A DNA stretch of 64,000 nt, taken from positions 248,001 to 312,000 of the forward strand of contig NZ_FOJU01000003.1 of NCBI RefSeq assembly GCF_900111875.1, in the 5' to 3' direction. The position numbers and the translations under genes are program-made. This document shows, piece after piece, positions 43,792 to 52,687 of this stretch; the stretch's first letter is position 1; the number at the start of each line of letters is the position of its first letter. The notes under the pieces are model-generated. The model did no database searches and was not told the DNA's origin. It was given only the letters and a program-made list of their open reading frames with translations. This DNA is from Poseidonocella pacifica. Lineage in GTDB: Bacteria > Pseudomonadota > Alphaproteobacteria > Rhodobacterales > Rhodobacteraceae.

Positions 43792-44802
43792 TCAATCGAT
43801 CTTTACATCGACACTGACCGGGAAATGATCCGATGCCACGAGCAGCGCCGCCCGCAGATCAGCGTCGCCCCAGCATTCGGCATCCTCAAAGGGATGCCAC
43901 GTCCGCCACGCAGCACCGCGTGCAGCAAGGTCCGGGGAGAGCATCACGTAATCGAGCAGGGCCAGAAGAAAGCGCTTTTCGTACTCCACGAAGAAGCGCG
44001 CCGTGGTTGGATGCGCGCCGAGCGGATTGGATAGTACGGCCTCTGCATTGGGATCACGCAAACGCGTTGCTCCTCCAGCCCCGAGAACGATTTCAAAGGA
44101 GGACCGACCGAACAGCGCCTCGTATTCATCGAGCCCCGGCCCATCGTTCAGATCCCCCGCCACGATCAGCGCATCGCCTGCCGTCAGGTGCCCATCGACC
44201 CGGCGGCGCAGCCAGACCGCCTGCGCAAGCTGTTTGCGCCGGTTGGCGATCGCCCGGCTGGAGATCTCTTCGGGGGTATGCGCTCCATGAGGAGCCTTGG
44301 ATTTCAGATGCGCCCCGATGAGCCGCAGCTTGGAGCCCCCCGCCGTTTCCAACGCAACCTCCAACGGCGGCTTGGAAAACGTGATCCGATCGTGCCGGTC
44401 GTCGATATCAAGGTCGATGTCAAAGGCTAGGTCAAAGCGTGGCGCGGCCTGCCCGCCATCCACCGGATCGTGCCGCGCCGTCAGCCGATCCGGATCAAAA
44501 AGCAGCGCGATTTCCTGCTGCGTTGTATTGGCAAACCCGATGAGCGCGCGCCGTGTCCGAAGGCCCGCCGCCTCTGCGAATTGCTCCAGAGCCGCGACGG
44601 AACTGCGGCGCCGATTCTCATCCGGGGCCTCGATTATGAGCACCGCGTCCGCATCCAGCGCCCGGAAAACCGTGGCCAGCGCCTCAAGCTGGTCGCGCCG
44701 GGAAATTCCCCGCCGCCCAGAAGGGCCATCGTCCGCCAGCATCTGCCCCGCATCGTCAAAGAGGTTGGTGAACCACTCGACGTTATAGGTCGCGATGCGC
44801 AT
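43792..44802 (-). CDS. Endonuclease/exonuclease/phosphatase (EEP) family protein
   Basis: A 336-residue EEP-fold protein beginning MRIATYNVEWFTNLF with the metal-binding Asn-Glu region, LIIEAPDENRR, LIVAGDLNDGPG (catalytic D-x-N) and the final SDHFPVSVDV His. All core residues of the DNase I/phosphatase superfamily are present. No signal peptide is visible, so it is probably cytoplasmic. The ATG at 44800-44802 overlaps the stop of the TerB/DnaJ gene, so they are coupled. Confidence 0.88.
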   Translation of the reverse strand: MRIATYNVEWFTNLFDDAGQMLADDGPSGRRGISRRDQLEALATVFRALDADAVLIIEAPDENRRRSSVAALEQFAEAAGLRTRRALIGFANTTQQEIALLFDPDRLTARHDPVDGGQAAPRFDLAFDIDLDIDDRHDRITFSKPPLEVALETAGGSKLRLIGAHLKSKAPHGAHTPEEISSRAIANRRKQLAQAVWLRRRVDGHLTAGDALIVAGDLNDGPGLDEYEALFGRSSFEIVLGAGGATRLRDPNAEAVLSNPLGAHPTTARFFVEYEKRFLLALLDYVMLSPDLAARGAAWRTWHPFEDAECWGDADLRAALLVASDHFPVSVDVKID

Positions 44803-45482
44803 CACCCGTGCTTGCCGCCGATCTCTTCCCAAGCGCGGTTGAGCGCGATGAGCCGCCGCTCCGCCATGGCCACCGCTTCCTTGGGGACGCCGCGCGCCAT
44901 CATCCGGTCAGGGTGGCTTTCCCGTACCTGCCGGCGCCAGGCGCGCCGCACCTCTTCCTTGGGGGCATCGCGCGCTACGCCCAGAACGGTGTAGGGATCG
45001 GGGATCGCATCGGGCACGAACCGCGCTCGCAGGGCCCGGAACTCAGTCGAGCCAAGGCCGAATATCTCCGCGACGTTCTCCAGAAACCGATCCTCATCGG
45101 GATGATAGGTGCCGTCCGCCATCGCGATGTGAAACAACCCCTCCAAAAGATCGATGAGCGTTTCGGTGTGTTCGCCAAACATCCGCTTGATCCGGCGGGC
45201 ATATTCCTCAAACCCGGCCACGTCCTGCCGCGCGAGGTTGAAGACACGCGCCGCGTTTTTCTCTTCTTCCGGCGGTATCTGAAAGAACTCGCGGAATGCC
45301 GCCACCTCATCGCGCGTCACCTGTCCGTCCGCCTTTGCCATCTTCGCCCCAAGCGCAATCACGGCGATGGCAAAGGCCACGGATCGTTCCGGCGGCGTGC
45401 GCAAGCGGTCAAACACTTCGGAAAGCGCTTCGCCTCGGGCGAGCGCGGACAGGGCATCGGATATGCGGGTCCAGATCGACAT
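44802..45482 (-). CDS. TerB-DnaJ (DjlA-like) protein
   Basis: A 226-residue protein with an N-terminal TerB-like helical domain (VIALGAKMAKADGQVTRDE; GLFHIAMADGTYHPDEDRF, both with the TerB Asp-Gly pattern) and a C-terminal J domain (YTVLGVARDAPKEEVRRAW, then RESHPDRM with the HPD motif). It would act as a cochaperone of DnaK. Unlike DjlA it has no obvious membrane helix at the N-terminus. It is cotranscribed with the EEP nuclease. Confidence 0.92.
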   Translation of the reverse strand: MSIWTRISDALSALARGEALSEVFDRLRTPPERSVAFAIAVIALGAKMAKADGQVTRDEVAAFREFFQIPPEEEKNAARVFNLARQDVAGFEEYARRIKRMFGEHTETLIDLLEGLFHIAMADGTYHPDEDRFLENVAEIFGLGSTEFRALRARFVPDAIPDPYTVLGVARDAPKEEVRRAWRRQVRESHPDRMMARGVPKEAVAMAERRLIALNRAWEEIGGKHG

Positions 45483-45560
45483 GGCAACGACCCTAATTCG
45501 CTTTCTCGGCAGTGTCAGGAGGACAAGCGCCCCAAAGCGGTGTTTTTCGCATCCTGCCGC

Positions 45561-46166
45561 TCAGAGCAGCAAGGCAACCTTTCCCGGTCCGGTGAATTCA
45601 GCACAAAGCCGTGGGCGCGGGCCGCTTTCGATCGCCACCCGGTCATCAACCAACAGCGGCCCAAGCCGTGTGTTGAGCAGTTCCGCCTCGGGGTGCTGCA
45701 CGGTGAACCGCCGCAGGACGAGACCACTGCGGTCCAGCCTGTCAGCAGGGTGATCTGAGCCATCCCATTGCAGGATGGCGGGGTAACACTGATCAAAGGG
45801 AAGCGCCCCACCCGGCGGAACGCACATGCGCCACCTCAGATCGCCGCGCTCCATCTCTACCGGTGGGCCCGCCTCCTCCGGCGCGGCCTCCAGATCCCGC
45901 GTCGCGCAAACCCACGTCAGCAATCTGGGCGGGCCCGAAAAGTCATCCAGCCCAAACCAACGGGGCCGGGACGGCTCTGGCGCCTCTGGGTCGATCGCGA
46001 TCACCTCAAGATAGAGCCCCTCCCCCAACCCGAGCAAACGGTTATGCGTGCCAAAACGCGCATGGAGCCCGCCGGGACCGGGGCGCACCCCAAGCGCGGC
46101 CTCTACATGGTCGCATCCAACCTCCAGCGTTTCGGCCGCCACGACGAGGTGATCGAGGCGAAGCAC
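45561..46166 (-). CDS. VOC/glyoxalase-like protein downstream of methylmalonyl-CoA mutase
   Basis: A 201-residue protein of the glyoxalase-like (VOC superfamily) type: LDHLVVAAETLEVGCDHVE at the start, YLEVIAIDPEAPEPSRPRWF near 50. It begins with GTG at 46164-46166, two bases past the mutase stop, so it is translationally coupled to it. Methylmalonyl-CoA epimerase is itself a VOC protein, but this one has a different domain arrangement, so I do not assign epimerase. It could act in the same pathway. Confidence 0.82.
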   Translation of the reverse strand: MLRLDHLVVAAETLEVGCDHVEAALGVRPGPGGLHARFGTHNRLLGLGEGLYLEVIAIDPEAPEPSRPRWFGLDDFSGPPRLLTWVCATRDLEAAPEEAGPPVEMERGDLRWRMCVPPGGALPFDQCYPAILQWDGSDHPADRLDRSGLVLRRFTVQHPEAELLNTRLGPLLVDDRVAIESGPRPRLCAEFTGPGKVALLL

Positions 46167-46168
46167 GC

Positions 46169-48298
46169 TCAGCGCCGCGTCTCGCGGATGAGCCGCAAGA
46201 TGTCCTGCGCCGCAGTGGGAATGTTGGTCCCCGGCCCGAAGATCGCCTTTACGCCAGCTTTGCGCAGAAAGTCGTAATCCTGCTGCGGGATAACGCCGCC
46301 ACAGATCACGAGGATGTCCTCTGCCTCCGCGGCTTTCAGCGCATCGATGAGTTGCGGCGCGAGGGTCTTGTGACCGGCGGCCTGACTGGAAATTCCGATC
46401 ACGTGCACGTCGTTGTCGATGGCGTCCTGCGCAGCCTCGGCCGGGGTCTGGAACAGCGGTCCCACATCCACGTCAAATCCGATATCCGCGAAAGCCGTCG
46501 CGATGACCTTGGCCCCACGATCATGACCATCCTGCCCCATCTTGACGACGAGCATCCGCGGCCGGCGGCCCTCTTCCTCCGCGAAATCCTCAACGGATTT
46601 CTGGATCGCGGCAAATCCCTCATCGCCTTCATAGGCCTTGCCATAAACACCTGCGAGGGTCTTTACCTCCGCGCGGTGGCGGCCGAAAATCTTCTCCATC
46701 GCCATGCTGATCTCTCCTACCGTCGCCCGCGCCCGTGCCGCTTCGATCGCGGCTTCGAGCAGATTGCCGCCTTCCTTCGCGCGCTTCGCAAGCTCGCCAA
46801 GCGCCGCGTCACAGGCGGCCTGATCACGCTGCGCGCGAATACGCTTCAGCGCGGCGACCTGCCCTTCCCGCACCTTGTTGTTGTCGATATCGAGGATGTC
46901 GATCGGGTCTTCACGCTCCTTGCGGTACTTGTTGACCCCAACGATGACCTCTTCGCCCTTGTCGATCTGGGCCTGCCGCATCGCTGCGGTTTCCTCGATC
47001 CGCAGCTTGGGCATTCCCGAGGCGACAGCCTTGGTCATCCCGCCCATCTCCTCGACCTCTTCGATCAGCGCCCACGCCTCTTCAGCAAGCTGATGGGTCA
47101 GGCTTTCCACGTAATAGGACCCGGCCAGCGGATCGACTACATGGGTGACGCCGGTTTCCTCCTGCAGGATAAGCTGGGTATTCCGCGCGATCCGGGCGGA
47201 AAATTCGGTGGGAAGGGCAATCGCCTCATCCAGCGCGTTGGTATGGAGCGACTGCGTCCCCCCAAGAACCGCGCTCATCGCCTCATAGGCCGTGCGGATC
47301 ACGTTGTTGTAGGGGTCCTGCTCCTGCAAAGAGACCCCGGAGGTCTGGCAGTGGGTCCGCAACATGGAGGACTTGGGGCTTTTCGGCTCGAACTCAGCCA
47401 TGATCCGCGACCACAACAGTCGCGCCGCCCGAAGCTTGGCCGCCTCCATGAAGAAATTCATCCCAATGGCAAAGAAGAAGGACAGTCGCGGCGCGAAACT
47501 GTCCACGTTCAGCCCCCGCCCGATGGCCGTGCGCACATATTCCCGCCCATCGGCCAGCGTATAGGCCAACTCCTGCACGAGGTTCGCCCCCGCCTCCTGC
47601 ATGTGATAGCCGGAAATCGAGATCGAGTTGAACCGCGGCATCTGCGTGGAGGTAAATTCGATGATATCCGCCACGATGCGCATCGACGGCTCTGGCGGAT
47701 AGACATAGGTGTTGCGAACCATGAACTCCTTGAGGACGTCGTTCTGGATGGTTCCCGACAGAAGCGCGCGGTCATGCCCCTGCTCTTCACCGGCGACGAT
47801 GAAACTCGCAAGGATCGGGATCACCGCGCCATTCATGGTCATGGAGACGGACACCTGATCGAGCGGTATACCGTCGAACAGGATCTTCATGTCCTCCACG
47901 CTGTCGATCGCCACGCCGGCCTTGCCGACATCGCCCACCACACGGGGATGATCGCTGTCATAGCCCCGGTGCGTGGCCAGATCGAAGGCCACCGAAACCC
48001 CCTGCTGCCCAGCGGCGAGCGCCTTGCGGTAAAAGGCGTTGCTCTCTTCGGCAGTGGAGAAGCCCGCATATTGGCGGATCGTCCACGGGCGGCCTGCGTA
48101 CATGGTCGCCTTGACGCCGCGCGTAAACGGCGCTTCGCCCGGCACGCCGCCCAAATGCGGCAGCCCCTCAAGATCGTCTTCGGTGTAGAGGGGAGAGACC
48201 TCGATCCCCTCCAGCGTTTTCCACGTCAGATCCTCCAGAGGCCGTCCACGCAGTTCGCCCTGCGCCATCTTCTGCCAGCGTTCCGTCTTGTCAGACAT
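46169..48298 (-). CDS. mcm: Methylmalonyl-CoA mutase
   Basis: A 709-residue adenosylcobalamin enzyme converting methylmalonyl-CoA to succinyl-CoA. The N-terminal substrate domain includes [20 protein letters not shown] and [12 protein letters not shown]. The C-terminal cobalamin domain has the base-on motif [13 protein letters not shown] (D-x-H-x-x-G). Large and small parts are fused in one chain as in human and alphaproteobacterial enzymes. I choose the ATG at 48296-48298 (MSDKTERW) because the GGAGG lies eight bases before it, while the ATG at 48304 is too close. It works with PccA/PccB encoded upstream on the same strand. Confidence 0.97.
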   Translation of the reverse strand: MSDKTERWQKMAQGELRGRPLEDLTWKTLEGIEVSPLYTEDDLEGLPHLGGVPGEAPFTRGVKATMYAGRPWTIRQYAGFSTAEESNAFYRKALAAGQQGVSVAFDLATHRGYDSDHPRVVGDVGKAGVAIDSVEDMKILFDGIPLDQVSVSMTMNGAVIPILASFIVAGEEQGHDRALLSGTIQNDVLKEFMVRNTYVYPPEPSMRIVADIIEFTSTQMPRFNSISISGYHMQEAGANLVQELAYTLADGREYVRTAIGRGLNVDSFAPRLSFFFAIGMNFFMEAAKLRAARLLWSRIMAEFEPKSPKSSMLRTHCQTSGVSLQEQDPYNNVIRTAYEAMSAVLGGTQSLHTNALDEAIALPTEFSARIARNTQLILQEETGVTHVVDPLAGSYYVESLTHQLAEEAWALIEEVEEMGGMTKAVASGMPKLRIEETAAMRQAQIDKGEEVIVGVNKYRKEREDPIDILDIDNNKVREGQVAALKRIRAQRDQAACDAALGELAKRAKEGGNLLEAAIEAARARATVGEISMAMEKIFGRHRAEVKTLAGVYGKAYEGDEGFAAIQKSVEDFAEEEGRRPRMLVVKMGQDGHDRGAKVIATAFADIGFDVDVGPLFQTPAEAAQDAIDNDVHVIGISSQAAGHKTLAPQLIDALKAAEAEDILVICGGVIPQQDYDFLRKAGVKAIFGPGTNIPTAAQDILRLIRETRR

Positions 48299-48376
48299 CA
48301 CCATGCCCTCCCTGTTTGGCGCGAGGGCTTCATAAACCGGCCCGGCGCGTCTATATCAGAAGCAACAGGAGCCTGA

Positions 48377-48820
48377 ATGAAATCGATTGCCCTTCTCGGT
48401 CTGGCCATTACGCTCACCCTCGCCCTCGCGGGCAGAGGTGATGCCATCGGAGCCACCGAAGCGGATAGCCCGCCCACGATCCGCGATGCGTATGATCTTA
48501 CCCTGTCGGAATTCCACTGGGTCAACAGGCTGGTTATCGTATTTGCAGATTCCCCCGCCGACCCGCGGTTCATCGAACAGATGACCCTCCTCAACGAACG
48601 GCTCCACGATCTGGAACTGCGCGATGTGGTCGTGCTGCTCGATACCGATGCCTCGGCCCGGTCCGATCCGCGCCAGACACTGCGCCCGCGTGGTTTCATG
48701 CTTGTGCTGCTGGACAAGGACGGAAGCGTACTGCTGCGCAAACCCCTCCCATGGAGCGTGCGGGAAATCTCCCGCAGCATCGACAAGACACCCATGCGAC
48801 AGCGCGAAATGCGGGAATAG
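48377..48820 (+). CDS. DUF4174 exported protein
   Basis: A 147-residue protein with a signal peptide (KSIALLGLAITLTLALAGRG) and a DUF4174 thioredoxin-like core (FHWVNRLVIVFADSPADPRF, LVLLDKDGSVLLRK). Function unknown; the fold is similar to thioredoxin but there is no CxxC motif. It lies on the opposite strand between mcm and pccA, 78 bp from the mcm start and 20 bp from the pccA stop, so it interrupts the pcc-mcm block without breaking it. Confidence 0.85.
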   Translation: MKSIALLGLAITLTLALAGRGDAIGATEADSPPTIRDAYDLTLSEFHWVNRLVIVFADSPADPRFIEQMTLLNERLHDLELRDVVVLLDTDASARSDPRQTLRPRGFMLVLLDKDGSVLLRKPLPWSVREISRSIDKTPMRQREMRE

Positions 48821-48839
48821 CGTACCAAGCGCGGATCCA

Positions 48840-50840
48840 TCATTCGAACTCCATGATCACATCGTCCACCGCAAGGCTGTCTCCCGGTCCCGCGTTCACC
48901 TTCGCGACAACCGCCTTCTTTTCGGCGCGCAGGATGTTTTCCATCTTCATCGCCTCGACGGTACAGAGCGCTTGGCCCTCCTGCACTTCCTGACCCACTT
49001 CGACGTCGATCTTCACGATCAGGCCGGGCATCGGGCAGAGCAGCAACCTTGAGGTATCGGGTCCGACCTTTTCAGGCATGAGCCGGGCCAGTTCCGCCTG
49101 CCGCGGCGTGCGGACATGGACCTTCAGATCGGCGCCCCGGCACCGGATACGAAACCCGCCCGAGACCTTGCCCACCTTCATCACCAGCGGCGCACCATCC
49201 ACGAGCATCTCGGCCAACTGATCTCCGGGTGTCCAGTCGCCGGAGACACGATGGACCGTCCCGTCCTCAAAGCGCACCGTGGCCCCGTCGCGGTCGGCTT
49301 CGATCTCCAGATCATTCGACATTCCCTGCAGCGCGACATTCCAAAGCGTGCCAACGCGCCGCTCGTGGTTGTCGAGCCGCCCTGAGATGCGCGTGCGACG
49401 GATCTCTGCAACCCGGTTCATCGCCGCGCAGGCCGCCGAGATGCGGCGCAACTCCTCCTCGGGCAGGTCCACGCCCACAAACCCCTCGGGGAACTCCTCC
49501 GCGATGAAGGCCGTGGTGATATCGCCGGATACGAATTTCGGATGATCCATCACGGCGGACAGGAACGGCAGGTTGTGCCCGATTCCGTCTACCTCGAACC
49601 GATCCAGCGCCACCCGCATCGCCTCGATTGCCTCGGCCCGCGTGGGTGCCCAAGTGCACAGCTTGGCGATCATGGGATCGTAGTACATTGAAATCTCGCC
49701 GCCCTCAAAGACGCCGGTGTCGTTGCGCACGACAACCTCGGGGGTCGTGATCTCCTCCGGGGGGCGGTACCGCGTCAGCCGCCCGATGGAGGGCAGAAAC
49801 CCGCGATAGGGATCTTCGGCATAAAGCCGGTTCTCGATCGCCCACCCCGTAAGCCGGACGTCCTCTTGCGTGATCGACAGCGGCTCACCGTTCGCGATGC
49901 GGATCATCTGTTCCACAAGGTCGATGCCGGTGATGAGTTCGGTGACGGGATGCTCCACCTGCAGCCGGGTGTTCATCTCCAGAAAGAAGAAGTTCTTTTC
50001 GCCGTCCACGATGAATTCGACGGTGCCCGCGCTGGTATATCCCACCGCCTGTGCAAGCGCGACAGCCTGCTCACCCATCGCCTTGCGGGTCGCCTCGTCG
50101 AGAAAGGGAGAGGGCGCCTCCTCCACGACCTTCTGGTTGCGCCGCTGGATCGAACATTCCCGCTCGCCAAGGTAGACCCCGTTGCCGTGGGCATCGCAAA
50201 GCACCTGAATCTCGATATGGCGCGGCTGCGTGACGAATTTCTCGATGAAGATTCGATCATCCCCAAAGGAACTCGCCGCCTCGTTCTTGGAGCTTTGGAA
50301 CCCCTCACGCGCCTCCTCGTCGGACCACGCGATGCGCATCCCCTTGCCGCCGCCACCGGCACTGGCCTTGATCATCACCGGATAGCCGATCTGGGTGGAA
50401 ATCTTGGCGGCCTCTTCGGCGTCCCCGATCAGCCCCATATATCCCGGCACAGTGGAAACCCCGGCCTCTGCGGCGATCTTCTTGGAGGTGATCTTGTCCC
50501 CCATTGCCTCAATGGCTTTGACGGGAGGGCCGATGAACGCCACGCCCTCCGCCTCCAGCGCTTCGGCGAACTTCGCATTCTCGCTGAGAAACCCATAGCC
50601 GGGATGCACCGCCTGCGCGCCGCTTTCCCTGATCGCCGCCATCACCTTGTCGATGACGATATACGACTGGTTCGCCGGGGCCGGGCCGATATGAACCGCC
50701 TCATCCGCCATCTCGACATGCAGGGCGTTGCGGTCGGCCTCCGAATAGACGGCCACCGTCTTGATCCCCATCTTGCGCGCGGTCTTGATGACCCGGCAAG
50801 CGATCTCGCCACGGTTGGCTATCAGGATCTTGTCAAACAT
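48840..50840 (-). CDS. pccA: Propionyl-CoA carboxylase alpha subunit (biotin carboxylase + BCCP)
   Basis: A 666-residue subunit. The biotin carboxylase domain (1-450) has ILIANRGEIACRVIKTA, MIKASAGGGGKGMRIAW (ATP site), ERECSIQRRNQKVVEEAP and FFLEMNTRLQVEHPVTE. A BT linker domain follows, then the biotinyl domain with EAMKMEN (Lys about 632, biotinylated). It carboxylates biotin with ATP and bicarbonate; PccB moves the carboxyl group to propionyl-CoA to form methylmalonyl-CoA. The ATG at 50838-50840 has the family start MFDKILIANRG. A strong terminator lies 45-80 bp upstream, so its own promoter or read-through is required. Confidence 0.97.
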   Translation of the reverse strand: MFDKILIANRGEIACRVIKTARKMGIKTVAVYSEADRNALHVEMADEAVHIGPAPANQSYIVIDKVMAAIRESGAQAVHPGYGFLSENAKFAEALEAEGVAFIGPPVKAIEAMGDKITSKKIAAEAGVSTVPGYMGLIGDAEEAAKISTQIGYPVMIKASAGGGGKGMRIAWSDEEAREGFQSSKNEAASSFGDDRIFIEKFVTQPRHIEIQVLCDAHGNGVYLGERECSIQRRNQKVVEEAPSPFLDEATRKAMGEQAVALAQAVGYTSAGTVEFIVDGEKNFFFLEMNTRLQVEHPVTELITGIDLVEQMIRIANGEPLSITQEDVRLTGWAIENRLYAEDPYRGFLPSIGRLTRYRPPEEITTPEVVVRNDTGVFEGGEISMYYDPMIAKLCTWAPTRAEAIEAMRVALDRFEVDGIGHNLPFLSAVMDHPKFVSGDITTAFIAEEFPEGFVGVDLPEEELRRISAACAAMNRVAEIRRTRISGRLDNHERRVGTLWNVALQGMSNDLEIEADRDGATVRFEDGTVHRVSGDWTPGDQLAEMLVDGAPLVMKVGKVSGGFRIRCRGADLKVHVRTPRQAELARLMPEKVGPDTSRLLLCPMPGLIVKIDVEVGQEVQEGQALCTVEAMKMENILRAEKKAVVAKVNAGPGDSLAVDDVIMEFE

Positions 50841-50885
50841 GCCTCGCCCCTCCCCATGGGTTCCGGCGTTCCAGCGGCCGGACGC

Positions 50886-50920
50886 AAAAAGACCGCCGAG
50901 ATGTATCCACCCCGACGGTC
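50886..50920 (-). terminator. Intrinsic terminator between the lipoprotein gene and pccA
   Basis: Read on the minus strand, a 13-bp stem with three G-U wobbles (plus-strand arms 50891-50903 and 50908-50920, loop 50904-50907) is followed by five T (complement of 50886-50890). It lies 46 bp past the lipoprotein stop and 45 bp before the pccA start. A T-run also follows on the plus strand (50927-50931). Confidence 0.85.
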
Positions 50921-50965
50921 CGGTCGTTTTTCAAAGCGCCCCGGAGGGCCTCTGCCGAGATTGCC

Positions 50966-51172
50966 TTAGCGGCAGTTGCCCCGGCCGGATTGGCAGTAGG
51001 CCGCATTCGCTGCGCCGCCGACAACCGCGCCGGTTGCAAGATCGCCGCCGGTCGCCGCAGAGGCTGCCGCGCCCGCGCCTGCGCCATAGATGACCTGCTC
51101 TCCAAGCGTATCGCCGCAAGCCGCAAGGCCAAGTGTGCAGACAAGTGCCGCGATCCAGGATTTTCTCGCCAT
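50966..51172 (-). CDS. Small lipoprotein
   Basis: A 68-residue protein with a signal peptide and lipobox: RKSWIAALVCTLGLAACGD, with Cys19 as the lipidation site. The mature part is glycine/alanine-rich (YGAGAGAAASAATGG) and ends with CQSGRGNCR containing two further Cys. I do not know a function. ATG at 51170-51172. It is placed between pccB and pccA on the same strand, followed by a strong terminator. Confidence 0.82.
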   Translation of the reverse strand: MARKSWIAALVCTLGLAACGDTLGEQVIYGAGAGAAASAATGGDLATGAVVGGAANAAYCQSGRGNCR

Positions 51173-51250
51173 GATGGACTCCCATTCATTCCGCGCCCCC
51201 GTCCGGGCGCTGGAGGATAATTGCATGTCTTCCCGCCTTCCAAAAGAGGC

Positions 51251-51275
51251 GGTCTGACGGCTTGGCCGACAGACC
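51251..51275. other. Near-perfect hairpin upstream of the small lipoprotein
   Basis: GGTCTG (51251-51256) and CAGACC (51270-51275) enclose CGGC (51258-51261) and GCCG (51265-51268) with one A-A mismatch on each side of the inner stem. It lies in the 271-bp gap between the lipoprotein and the 120-residue gene. No gene is visible in that gap; the role is unknown. Confidence 0.35.
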
Positions 51276-51443
51276 ACCAGGCAGGAACAAGGTATACGTG
51301 CCTCAAGCACTGCGACCGGCGCGGGGACAGCGCGACAATCGCACCCACAAGGGTGGTGCGCGCCCCGCCCGCGGCAAGCGGAAAATGCGCCGGGCCCCGC
51401 GCCTGCGCGATAGATTGCCGATCGACAGGGTGCTGAGGCGCAC

Positions 51444-51806
51444 TTACTCCCATTCGTCCCCGCCCTCGATGGCATCGGGGAAACTCACCCGCGCGACCCC
51501 TACATTGATGCGCAGCAACGCCTCGTAATCCGTGGGATCGAATGGATCATCCACGGCCACGACCTCGCGCCCGAAGAGCCAGCTCAGCCGCCCCGCGTCG
51601 AGATTGCCCCGCTCAAACGGCTCCTCGCCAAAACTGTCCCAAAGCGCCGCCATGAAGGCCGCGTCAGCACGTTTGTCCGCCGGTCTGCGGTCGCGATACC
51701 GTTCCCGCGCGATGAGCGGCGTCGCGCCCTTGGGATTGGCCCGCCGGATGGTGAATTGAAAATCTGTGCCTGAAAGGCGGCCGGGAAATCCACGATGCTT
51801 GATCAT
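51444..51806 (-). CDS. Hypothetical protein in the pcc block
   Basis: A 120-residue soluble protein beginning MIKHRGFPGRLSGTDFQFTI and ending DAIEGGDEWE, with basic N-terminal and acidic C-terminal halves and several conserved-looking aromatic-charged motifs (AALWDSFGEEPFERG, VDDPFDPTDYEALLRI). No domain is recognised. It lies on the same strand between pccB and pccA. Compositional quality and a well-placed ATG (51804-51806) support it as a real gene. Confidence 0.68.
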   Translation of the reverse strand: MIKHRGFPGRLSGTDFQFTIRRANPKGATPLIARERYRDRRPADKRADAAFMAALWDSFGEEPFERGNLDAGRLSWLFGREVVAVDDPFDPTDYEALLRINVGVARVSFPDAIEGGDEWE

Positions 51807-51866
51807 GCGATCTGCCCCCCGGCCAGAGGGGCGGACGCGGCGAGCGATCGCCGCATCCAGAAGGTG

Positions 51867-51995
51867 TCAGTACTTGGACATGACCGGCTCCGGCTCGACC
51901 GGTGCCACGACGACGACATCTTCTTCGGGCGCTGCACAGGCAACGAGCAGGCCGAGAAGGCTGATTCCAACGAAGGTTTTGGCGATATTGCGCAT
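51867..51995 (-). CDS. 42-residue lipoprotein
   Basis: A very short gene encoding MRNIAKTFVGISLLGLLVAC followed by AAPEEDVVVVAPVEPEPVMSKY. It has a positively charged n-region, a hydrophobic core and a lipobox (LVAC, Cys20), leaving a 23-residue acidic, Pro/Val-rich mature peptide. A CAGGAG site precedes the ATG at 51993-51995 at good spacing. It resembles the small lipoproteins common in alphaproteobacteria; the function is unknown. It lies 60 bp upstream of the 120-residue gene on the same strand. Confidence 0.75.
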   Translation of the reverse strand: MRNIAKTFVGISLLGLLVACAAPEEDVVVVAPVEPEPVMSKY

Positions 51996-52687
51996 GATGA
52001 ACTCCTGTCTCTCACTCCATAAGCGGGACCCGACCGGCCATATACTTTGGCGCGACCTGTCGATCCCCGATTCAAGTTAGAGCAGCTTAAGAAAAAAACA
52101 CACAAAATTGATTGGCCCTCCGCCATCATGTTTCCTTGCCGCGATTCCGCCGCGACGCGCGGGATGACCGAGCGCGCGCCCCAAAACCCGGCGCTGCAGC
52201 GCGCGTAGGCGCGCAGGACACGGGACCGCGAGATATCAAAATCACCCACCGCTCTGCACCGCGCTATCTTCCGATAAGCACGGCCGAACGCACCGCGCCC
52301 AGACAAGGCCGAAACCCTGCGAAACCCATTGATAAGTAAGTGATTTTTCGCCGAGACGGTCGACGCACCCGCATCCGAAGCATCCCCGAAACCACGCCCA
52401 AAACAGGCTGCGAAACCATCCGCATCCCGCATCGCATCGACGTCCTTGGTGGTGGAATACTGGTCGGAGGGCACAGCGAGGGCCTCCTCCCTCCCTACAG
52501 CTGCGGCCGCCACCCCCCACAGGGCCCCTCCGTACGCGGCAAATTCTCTCGACCAGTGCAGGGGATCATGCCCAACGTGCGTCATAAGTCAACACCTTGC
52601 CTATTCGTGTAGCAAAAAGCGCACGAGTATCCCCGCGCCCCGCCCCGAGAGGCTGTCGATATCGATTCCATATCCGTCACACCAGTC
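51996..52687. other. 692-bp region between pccB and the small lipoprotein without a convincing gene
   Basis: Both strands are open over long stretches, but none of the frames has a plausible protein composition, a recognisable domain or a supported start. A short AT-rich segment (about 52085-52110) could be the promoter of the 42-residue lipoprotein gene. The region may be a promoter-rich spacer or a decayed gene. I see no repeat, tRNA or terminator in it. Confidence 0.5.

Noticed and set aside
51803-52585. Minus-strand open frame (260 codons) in the spacer downstream of pccB
   Set aside because: It overlaps the 42-residue lipoprotein in another frame, and its composition does not resemble a folded protein.
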